From NCBI GenBank assembly GCA_000989525.1, contig LBON01000001.1, positions 72,096 to 136,095 on the forward strand: DNA of 64,000 bases. The letters run 5' to 3'. The notes under the pieces were generated by a model, which saw only the letters and a list, made by a program, of their open reading frames with translations, had not been told where the DNA came from and searched no databases. Positions within the stretch are counted from its first letter, which is position 1, and each line of letters starts with the position of its first letter. Positions 54,541 through 61,655 of this stretch are shown here, piece after piece. Made by a program: the position numbers and the translations under genes. This stretch comes from a candidate division TM6 bacterium GW2011_GWF2_32_72. GTDB lineage: Bacteria; Babelota; Babeliae; Babelales; GWF2-32-72.

Positions 54541-55275
54541 ATGAAAAAAAATAGTAAAAACTTACAAGGTGAGTTGGTTTTTGGAGTCCATGCGATTGTT
54601 GAGCTTATTAAGGCAAAGCGTCGTAAGATAACGCATATTTATACAACAGATCCAGAGCCAAAGGCTTGGAAAGAAATTGCAGGAATTATGCCCAAACATT
54701 TGGGTCCTCAATATGTAAAAAAAGATGTTCTTACTCGAATGGCAGGAACGGATGATCATCAGGGCATCGTTGCGTTTGCCTCACCATTTCAGTTTAGAAA
54801 AAAGTTTTTTGATGTAACTAAGCAGACATTTCTTCTAATGCTGGATGGCATCCAGGATGTAAGAAACCTTGGGGCTATTTTGCGGTCAGCTTATTGTACA
54901 GGTGTTGAGGGAGTGATTTTAACAGAAAAAAACTCAGCTTCTATGACTGGAGCGTGTATTAAGGCTTCTGCAGGACTTGCCGAGTATATGGAAATTTATA
55001 TTGCTCCATCGGCAAAAGCAGCAATTGTTGAGCTTAAAGCAGCTGGTTATAATATTTATTTAACAACATTTGATGGAAAAGATGCTTCAAAAGTGACATA
55101 TAAAGCACCTCTTTGTGTTGTGATAGGCAATGAAGCTATTGGTGTATCTAAAGACATTTTAAATTCTGGTGAAAAAATTACACTTCCTCAAAAAAGTTCA
55201 GATATTTCTTACAATGCATCGGTTGCTTCCGGCATTTCGTTATTTTTAATATCGAATCAATTAGGCAAAATATAA
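54541..55275 (+). CDS. rlmB: 23S rRNA (guanosine-2'-O-)-methyltransferase RlmB (SpoU family)
   Basis: Methylates a ribose in 23S rRNA (G2251 in E. coli). SPOUT motifs 1-3 are present: NLGAILRSAYCTGVEGVIL, VIGNEAIGVSKDIL and LPQKSSDISYNASVASGI. The N-terminal substrate domain begins GELVFGVHAIVELI, as in RlmB. 244 residues. Other SpoU enzymes such as TrmH are alternatives, but the N-terminal domain favours RlmB. Confidence 0.9.
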   Translation: MKKNSKNLQGELVFGVHAIVELIKAKRRKITHIYTTDPEPKAWKEIAGIMPKHLGPQYVKKDVLTRMAGTDDHQGIVAFASPFQFRKKFFDVTKQTFLLMLDGIQDVRNLGAILRSAYCTGVEGVILTEKNSASMTGACIKASAGLAEYMEIYIAPSAKAAIVELKAAGYNIYLTTFDGKDASKVTYKAPLCVVIGNEAIGVSKDILNSGEKITLPQKSSDISYNASVASGISLFLISNQLGKI

Positions 55276-55549
55276 TATAATTCATTAGGTTTTTTTGTAT
55301 TTGTTGGTGATTAATTAGGCTTTTAGAGCTGTTTTTAATTAAATAGTATGTTTGACCATTTAGTTATCATCGGTTGTTAAAAAATCATGTTTTTCCACTT
55401 TTGACAGGTTTAATTTAGTTTTAAATTAAAATTGTTGACTATTTTTACCTAAAAATATTATTAATATTAATGATTAACTTAAAGTGTTAATCAATACTTA
55501 CTAGGTAGGGCTAGTGAGTTGAGAGTAAAGAAAGTTGGTTGGGGGAAAG
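55276..55549 (+). promoter_or_regulatory. Intergenic region upstream of the fts cluster, likely promoter
   Basis: 274 bases without a gene. TTGACA occurs at 55401-55406, and TTGACT at 55435-55440 has TATTAT 15 bases downstream. These are plausible but imperfect sigma-70-type elements in very AT-rich DNA. No terminator hairpin was seen after rlmB. Confidence 0.35.
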
Positions 55550-56266
55550 ATGAAACTTAGGGGCATAATTTTAATACTAATCTTGATGTTAGCCTTGATT
55601 ACATGGGGCGCAGTAAAGATTAAAAACATTGCATGCATGGTTAACGATTGCAACATAGAAGTTGAGTCGGTTTTGTCTATTAATTATCAAAAAAAAATTA
55701 AAGAATTTATTCAAAATAATCAAAATTTAATTTCAAAAAAAAATCAATTTGCGTCTCAAATTCAAGAATTATTTCCTGCAGTTCTAGATGTTTCTATTTT
55801 TTCAAAAAGGCCTGGTAGTTGGGAAATCGCGGTTAAATCTTTTGATCCTATGATAAAAGTTGGTGACCAATTTATTTTGAGTAAAAATGGTCAGTTGTTT
55901 GAAAGGGATGCTTTTGCTGAAGATGTTATTCAGAAGTTGAATCCTGTTTATCTTGCTTTTGGTGAATCTGTCCAAAACTTAGAACTGGATAAATTTTTTG
56001 GATTTGTGAAAGAGTTAGCGCCAAGTGTTTTTGAAGATTATGAAATTGTTTGGGTTGATCAACATAATATTTTTTTGTCAGATAAAAATAATAAAAAAAT
56101 CAATTTACTTTGTGGTTTTGATCAAAAGTTGGATGAGAATTTTTTTAAAAGAAAATTTGATGTTGTTATGCAAAATGAAGAAGAGATTAAAAAATTTAGA
56201 GCAGCATGGGTTATAGACACAAGATTTAAAAATCAAATAGTTTTTTTTAAAAAGGGCGTCCCTTAG
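55550..56266 (+). CDS. ftsQ: Cell-division protein FtsQ-like
   Basis: Single-pass division protein that links the Z-ring to septal peptidoglycan enzymes. Short basic N-terminus, membrane helix (about 4-22) and a POTRA-like region (about 28-100, with FPAVLDVSIFSKRPGSWEIAV), then the rest of the periplasmic domain. 238 residues. Sequence similarity is weak; the call rests on architecture plus position directly upstream of ftsA and ftsZ. ATG at 55550 is preferred over a TTG 15 bases upstream because GGGGGAAAG immediately precedes it. Confidence 0.8.
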   Translation: MKLRGIILILILMLALITWGAVKIKNIACMVNDCNIEVESVLSINYQKKIKEFIQNNQNLISKKNQFASQIQELFPAVLDVSIFSKRPGSWEIAVKSFDPMIKVGDQFILSKNGQLFERDAFAEDVIQKLNPVYLAFGESVQNLELDKFFGFVKELAPSVFEDYEIVWVDQHNIFLSDKNNKKINLLCGFDQKLDENFFKRKFDVVMQNEEEIKKFRAAWVIDTRFKNQIVFFKKGVP

Positions 56267-56334
56267 TACTAAATTTTTATACATGTTCATTCGGGATGAT
56301 TATAGGGTTAAGCAAAAAAGGGGAGGAATGGGAG

Positions 56335-57573
56335 ATGAAAGCAAATGTTAGGTTTGCAGAAAGAATGTGGGCCGCCATAGATGTTGGAACTACAAAGATT
56401 TGTGTTTTGATAGCAAAGCAATTGGGTGAAGATAGTTTTGACATAATTGGTTTAGGTACAGCACCTTCAGATGGTTTAAAAAAGGGTGTTGTGATCAATG
56501 TTACTAAGGCGGTTGAATCTATTTCTGTAGCAATAAAAGAAGCCGAATTAATGGCTGGAATAAAATTAGAATCTGCTTATGTGGGTATTTCTGGGGCTCA
56601 TATCAAATCTGTAAATTCAACAGGTATGATTCCAATTAAGGGTGGACGAATATCAAAGAGTGATATTACCAAAGTTATTGAATCTGCTCAGGCAATTCCA
56701 ATAGCAGACGGTCAACAAATTTTACATGTAATGCCACAACATTACATTATCGATGGACAAGAGCCAATTTTGGACCCTGTGGGAATGCATGGTGTGCGCC
56801 TTGAATCTAGTGTTCATATTATTACTGGAGCCGTAACTTCTGTACAAAATTTAATAAAGTGTTGCGAAATGTCAGGGGTAATGGTTAGTAATGTAATTCT
56901 AGAACAACTAGCTTCGGCAGATGCGGTATTAAGTGAAGATGAAAAGGAGTTGGGAGTCGCTGTCTTAGATATTGGCGGTGGAACTTCTGATTTAGCTGTT
57001 TATCAAAATGGGAGTATAAGGCACACAATGGTATTACCAGTTGCAGGAAATCATTTTACGAATGACTTAGCCATAGGTCTTAAAACAACTATAGAAAATG
57101 CAATTAAAGTTAAACATGAATACGGCTCAGTTATTATGGACTCAGAAACAAGTATGCTTGAACTTGAAATTGAAAAAGTTCATGGATCTGAGTTGCAAAC
57201 GGTGTATCAGGAAATGTTGGTAAAAATTTTAAGACCACGTGCTTGTGAACTTCTTTCACTTGTTAACAATGAAATTCATTCTAAAAAGCTAAAAAGATTT
57301 ATTCCTTCAGGATTTGTAATCACTGGTGGAGGTTCTTTACTTTACGGAATGGAGAAGTTGGCGGGTGAAATTTTGGGTACGAATGTAAGAATTGGTAGTC
57401 CAAAAATGGGATTTAGTTCTCCAAGAATTTTAAATAGCCCTATTTACGCAACTTCATACGGTTTGCTAGTGCATGCATTAAAAAAAGAAGCATTAGGTTC
57501 GAATGGTTTGTCTGCTCCGTTGGTTTCAAAAGTTTTTGAATGTATGAGGTCATGGGTGGCAGACTTTTTTTAA
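56335..57573 (+). CDS. ftsA: Cell-division protein FtsA
   Basis: Actin-like ATPase that tethers FtsZ to the membrane. Phosphate-binding AAIDVGTTKICVLIA, the 1C domain with AYVGISGAHIKSVNSTG, VAVLDIGGGTSDLAVY, and FVITGGGSLLYGMEKLA are all characteristic. About 412 residues from ATG 56335, which has GGGGAGG upstream; an in-frame ATG at 56296 would add 13 residues. The C-terminus (SKVFECMRSWVADFF) is an amphipathic helix suited to membrane binding. Confidence 0.95.
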   Translation: MKANVRFAERMWAAIDVGTTKICVLIAKQLGEDSFDIIGLGTAPSDGLKKGVVINVTKAVESISVAIKEAELMAGIKLESAYVGISGAHIKSVNSTGMIPIKGGRISKSDITKVIESAQAIPIADGQQILHVMPQHYIIDGQEPILDPVGMHGVRLESSVHIITGAVTSVQNLIKCCEMSGVMVSNVILEQLASADAVLSEDEKELGVAVLDIGGGTSDLAVYQNGSIRHTMVLPVAGNHFTNDLAIGLKTTIENAIKVKHEYGSVIMDSETSMLELEIEKVHGSELQTVYQEMLVKILRPRACELLSLVNNEIHSKKLKRFIPSGFVITGGGSLLYGMEKLAGEILGTNVRIGSPKMGFSSPRILNSPIYATSYGLLVHALKKEALGSNGLSAPLVSKVFECMRSWVADFF

Positions 57574-57630
57574 TTCATTTGTTCAGGTGAAATTGGGTAA
57601 ATAAGCCTGATAATTAAAAAAGGGAGCGTC

Positions 57631-58917
57631 ATGATAGAGCTAGATATGACGACAATCAAAGAGGCAAAGCAAGAACAAAAAAAACTTGCATCCATAAAGG
57701 TTGTTGGCGTGGGTGGGGCTGGGGGCAATACTGTAAATAGCATGCTTGAATCAGATTGTGGCGGAATAGATTATATTTTAATTAATTCCGACTTACAGGC
57801 ATTGGAAAGATCTAATGTTAAAAACAAGATTCAAGTTGGAGTAAAGTCAACAAAAGGGTTAGGAACGGGTGCCAATCCGGAGCTTGGGAAAAAAGCAGCA
57901 GAAGAAGATTTAGAAAAAGTCATGACAGCTATTGGTGATGCTGAAATTGTGTTTTTAACCGCTGGTATGGGTGGTGGAACTGGTTCAGGCGCTCTTCCTG
58001 TTATTGCAGAAGCGTTGCATGAAAGAGGTATATTATCTGTTGCGGTTGTAACTAAGCCTTTTGTTTTTGAAGGAAAACGTAGGTCAGATGTTGCAGAATC
58101 CGCAATTAAAAAAGTTAGAGAATTTGTAGATACTTTAATAATTGTTCCAAATCAAAGACTTTTGGACGTTGTTGAACATAAAGTTTCAATGCTTAATGCA
58201 TTTTCTATGATTAACGATGTTTTGATACAATCTGTTCGTGGAATTTCCGATATAATTACTAAATCAGGTCATATAAATGTCGATTTTGCGGATGTCCGTG
58301 CAATTATGAAAGATATGGGTCTTGCTGTTTTGGGTACGGGACGTGCATCTGGTCCAGATCGTGCTTTTGATGCGACCATGCAGGCTATATCATCTCCTTT
58401 ACTTGAAAATATGAGTATTGAAGGTGCACATGGTGTTCTTATAAATATTACGGGTAGCGCAGATCTTGGATTACATGAAATTAGCGAGGCCGCATCTCTT
58501 ATTTATGAACAGGCTGCCAAAGATGCCAACATAATTTTGGGTTCTGTAATTGATGAATCATTAAAAGATGAAATTCAGGTTACAGTGATTGCTACAGGAT
58601 TTGAAAAAGATCTTATTGTAGAAGAAGTAAAAGCCGCACCAGCAAAAAAAGTAACTGAAGTTAAAGAAGTTTCATTCATTCAAGAAAGAAATATACAAGA
58701 AAAAGTTATGCATGATGAAATTAAAAAAACTTATCCAGAAAGAACTTCGACAGATATTTTTTCTGTACAAAGTAAAGAAAAAATGACTGCTGATATAGTA
58801 GATGTTGAATTAAAATCTCAGACAACAGCAAAAGAAATTGAAAACTTGGAAATTGACATGGATGATTTGGATATTCCAACATTCATGAGAGAAGATCAAG
58901 GTTCTTCCGAACTTTAA
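57631..58917 (+). CDS. ftsZ: Cell-division protein FtsZ
   Basis: Tubulin-like GTPase forming the division ring. GTP-binding signature GGGTGSG at 114-120, VVGVGGAGGNTVNSM near the N-terminus, and the T7 loop NVDFADVRAIM. After the GTPase core (to ~330), a linker of about 80 residues leads to the conserved C-terminal peptide DIPTFMR (414-420), which binds FtsA. 428 residues. An intact fts set is notable for a reduced host-dependent genome. Confidence 0.98.
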   Translation: MIELDMTTIKEAKQEQKKLASIKVVGVGGAGGNTVNSMLESDCGGIDYILINSDLQALERSNVKNKIQVGVKSTKGLGTGANPELGKKAAEEDLEKVMTAIGDAEIVFLTAGMGGGTGSGALPVIAEALHERGILSVAVVTKPFVFEGKRRSDVAESAIKKVREFVDTLIIVPNQRLLDVVEHKVSMLNAFSMINDVLIQSVRGISDIITKSGHINVDFADVRAIMKDMGLAVLGTGRASGPDRAFDATMQAISSPLLENMSIEGAHGVLINITGSADLGLHEISEAASLIYEQAAKDANIILGSVIDESLKDEIQVTVIATGFEKDLIVEEVKAAPAKKVTEVKEVSFIQERNIQEKVMHDEIKKTYPERTSTDIFSVQSKEKMTADIVDVELKSQTTAKEIENLEIDMDDLDIPTFMREDQGSSEL

Positions 58918-58932
58918 TTAAGAATCCTTTTT

Positions 58933-58970
58933 AAGGGCGTGGCTTTTTTTAAAGCTGCGTCCTTGTTTTT
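58933..58970 (+). terminator. ftsZ terminator overlapping the 3' end of the convergent Nudix gene
   Basis: AAGGGCGTGGCTTT pairs with AAAGCTGCGTCCTT (14 pairs, four G-U) around TTTT, followed by G and five T residues. It starts 15 bases after the ftsZ stop. The distal arm covers the stop and last codons of the minus-strand Nudix gene. There is no T-run on the minus strand. Confidence 0.8.
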
Positions 58971-59389
58971 GATGTTAAAAATTTATCCGCATTTTTTAAT
59001 AATTTTTTTGCATTATCATAAGTTAATTGCATTAGGGCTTGATTCAATGGTAGCCATTTAAAATCAATATGCTCAGGAGAGAGTTTTACATCTTGAGAGG
59101 TCGTTTCTCCCAAAAAGAAGGTGACCTCTTTTTTAATTAGTTTATTTTCAGGATATTTAAAAAAATATTCAAATTTTTCTTTGAACCCTGGGATTAATGT
59201 TGCCTTTAAATTTGTTTCTTCTTTGAGTTCGCGATGGGCTGTAATTTCTGATGTTTCACCATTTTCCATTTTTCCTTTGGGAAAATCCCAATGACCACTC
59301 GTGTAGTGTAAAATTAAATATAGAATTTGATTTTCTTGTTTGTAAAAAGTTACAACTCCTGCAGAAAATTGTCTGATTAAATTTGTCAT
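58949..59389 (-). CDS. Nudix hydrolase, probably Ap4A-type
   Basis: Hydrolyses nucleoside diphosphate derivatives. Nudix box GKMENGETSEITAHRELKEE has the Gx5Ex7REUxEE pattern complete; the later Gly of the box is Asn. The preceding HYTSGHWDFPKG matches bis(5'-nucleosyl)-tetraphosphatase (Ap4A hydrolase) proteins. 146 residues. It lies 3 bases downstream of murJ on the same strand, so it belongs to the alaS-lolD-murJ run. Confidence 0.9.
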   Translation of the reverse strand: MTNLIRQFSAGVVTFYKQENQILYLILHYTSGHWDFPKGKMENGETSEITAHRELKEETNLKATLIPGFKEKFEYFFKYPENKLIKKEVTFFLGETTSQDVKLSPEHIDFKWLPLNQALMQLTYDNAKKLLKNADKFLTSKTRTQL

Positions 59390-59392
59390 TGT

Positions 59393-60967
59393 TTACTCCA
59401 TAAAATGAAGATCTATGTGGAAGAATTTACGTGATTGTAAAATAAACAACGCAAAAACAACAGAAAGAGGTCCGGCCCAAAACCAGTAACCCATTTTGTG
59501 GAAAAAGAATGTGTGCCATGCACCTGTTGGAATTAGCATCATAGCGTATTCTAATGCGCTATATGCTAATATAAATAGAATTATACCGGTTAAAACTTGT
59601 AGTAATATTTTTATTGTAAATAAAAGTACCTTGCGAATATCAAGTGATATTTTGAATATTAAATGGAGAATAAGTAATAAAGAGGTTGTTTCTGCAAACT
59701 GAGAAAGTGTGGTTGCCAAAGCAAGGCCAACTGCTCCGTAAGATTTCATTAGAAGAAAGTTTAATAATGCGTTTAAGGCTGTTGCAAAAACGGAAATTAT
59801 TGTTGGAACAAAGTTTTTATGTTTTGAATAATAAATGGTAAGAAGAATTTTGTTTAAAGAAAAAACCGTTGTTCCAATTAAGAATGCTTTAAAAACATTA
59901 CTTGTTTGAAGGGCTTGATCCACACTGAATTTTTGAGAAACATATAGCGTTGCAAATATCTGATTAGAAAAAAAGAAGAATATAAACATTGCAGGTATTG
60001 TTACCCATAGAACAAGTTTAGTAGCTTCTGTTAATAAAAAACCAAATTTTTCTGGTTCTTTGACGGCTGTTTTAGAAAATGATGGAAGAAGTATTGTTGC
60101 AAATGACGAGGCAAAAACGCCAACAGGTATACCCATGAATCTGTTTGCGTAAGTTATTAAGGATACTGATCCTGTTGGTAAATAAGAGGCAAAATATGTG
60201 TCAACTACAAAATTGAGTTCTAAAAGGCCTGCTCCAATCATACTAGGTATAAACATCCACAATACGGTTTTGAAAGCATTGATAGCTTTAAATGTAATTG
60301 GTCCAAATTCAAAACCATACTTAAAGTATGTATGTATTTGAATTACTAGTTGAGTGGCCACTCCTGCTAATAAAAAAATACAAATAAAATTGATTGCGGT
60401 TACCATTGGGACATTAAAAAATCTATTTAATAAATAGGCTAATCCAATTCCCGTGAGATAAAAAATATTTAAAATTATTGGGCCAAGGGCAGGAATTCTA
60501 AAATGTTGTACGGAATGGAGTGCGGCGGTTATTAGATAGCTTGAGGAAAGAAAAAATATCATTGGAATCAACAAGCGTAGATAAGATGTTGCAAAATCTA
60601 TGGTTTCTTGTGAAAAGCCGGGCTGGAGGAGACGCAGTATTTGAGGGGCATAAATTGCACCAAAAATACAAATTAGTGCAACCAGAGTTTCAAAAAATAA
60701 GAACGCAACGGTCATTAAACTTTCAGCTGTTTTTTTATCGTCAGAATTTATAAGTTTGGTTATAGTTGGGACCATCGAAATGCTCATTGCACCTTCGGCA
60801 AATGTTTTACGTAGCGTGTTTGGTAGTTTATATGCTGACAAAAAGGCATCAGAAAGTGCGCTGGCACCTAAAATTTTTACAAGTAAAATTTCTCTGAATA
60901 GTCCTAAAAATCGGCTAATTAATGTCCATGATCCTAACTCAAAAGTTCGTTTTTTTATTGAACTCAT
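59393..60967 (-). CDS. murJ: Lipid II flippase MurJ (MviN)
   Basis: Flips the peptidoglycan precursor lipid II across the inner membrane. About 14 hydrophobic helices; conserved starting region LGSWTLISRFLGLFREILL, then ALSDAFLSAYKLPNTLRKTFAEGAMS, typical of MurJ. 524 residues, complete. Its start codon overlaps the end of lolD by 4 bases. Consistent with alr and the fts genes. Confidence 0.95.
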   Translation of the reverse strand: MSSIKKRTFELGSWTLISRFLGLFREILLVKILGASALSDAFLSAYKLPNTLRKTFAEGAMSISMVPTITKLINSDDKKTAESLMTVAFLFFETLVALICIFGAIYAPQILRLLQPGFSQETIDFATSYLRLLIPMIFFLSSSYLITAALHSVQHFRIPALGPIILNIFYLTGIGLAYLLNRFFNVPMVTAINFICIFLLAGVATQLVIQIHTYFKYGFEFGPITFKAINAFKTVLWMFIPSMIGAGLLELNFVVDTYFASYLPTGSVSLITYANRFMGIPVGVFASSFATILLPSFSKTAVKEPEKFGFLLTEATKLVLWVTIPAMFIFFFFSNQIFATLYVSQKFSVDQALQTSNVFKAFLIGTTVFSLNKILLTIYYSKHKNFVPTIISVFATALNALLNFLLMKSYGAVGLALATTLSQFAETTSLLLILHLIFKISLDIRKVLLFTIKILLQVLTGIILFILAYSALEYAMMLIPTGAWHTFFFHKMGYWFWAGPLSVVFALFILQSRKFFHIDLHFME

Positions 60968-61641
60968 ATTTTTTCCAAATCGCCATTGTGAAGTTTAAAG
61001 ACCATGTCCATTTTTTCTGCAACATATTTGTCATGTGAACTAATTATAAGTCCCATTGACCATATATTTTTACATTCAAGAATAAAATCAACTAATTGTT
61101 TTGCGGTTTCTTCATCCAAACTTCCTGTTGGTTCGTCCGCTAGTAAAAATTTGGGTTGATTATAAAGGGCACGAAGAATTGCGACTCGTTGTTGTTGGCC
61201 ACCAGAAAGTGAATTTGGTTTTTCTTCTGCTTTTGCGCTAAGATCAACCTTTTTAAGGAGTTCTAAGGCTTTTTGTCGACACTTTTTTTGTGGCTCGCCT
61301 GCAATTAAACCTTTGAGCATGATATTTTCTAAAACAGAAAGCTCTCGAATTAGATGTGGTTGTTGAAAGACCAGGCCAATTTCTTGATTGTAAAAAACAT
61401 CTCTATGCTTTGATCTAATTGCATTTATATCCATAAGGTTGTAAAAAATATTTCCTGTTGTGGGTTTTTCAATACCAGAAAGTATGTGTAAAAATGTGGA
61501 TTTTCCTGTTCCAGAAACACCAGTAATTGCATAACTTTTTGATTCATTAAACTCAATAGAGATATCATTTAAAACCTCTAGGTAATTTTTACCTTGCTTG
61601 AACGATTTACAAATATTAACAGCGGCAAGTTTGTTATTCAT
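60964..61641 (-). CDS. lolD: Lipoprotein-releasing ABC ATPase LolD-like
   Basis: ATPase of the LolCDE type, which releases lipoproteins from the inner membrane for transfer to the outer membrane. Walker A GVSGTGKST, signature SLSGGQQQRVAILRAL, Walker B FLLADEPTGSLDEET, and GLVFQQPHLIRELSVLENI, characteristic of LolD/MacB ATPases. 225 residues. The permease LolC/E is not adjacent, so MacB- or FtsE-type ATPases are alternatives. It sits 14 bases downstream of alaS and overlaps murJ. Confidence 0.85.
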   Translation of the reverse strand: MNNKLAAVNICKSFKQGKNYLEVLNDISIEFNESKSYAITGVSGTGKSTFLHILSGIEKPTTGNIFYNLMDINAIRSKHRDVFYNQEIGLVFQQPHLIRELSVLENIMLKGLIAGEPQKKCRQKALELLKKVDLSAKAEEKPNSLSGGQQQRVAILRALYNQPKFLLADEPTGSLDEETAKQLVDFILECKNIWSMGLIISSHDKYVAEKMDMVFKLHNGDLEKI

Positions 61642-61655
61642 GAAGTAGTCCCAGT

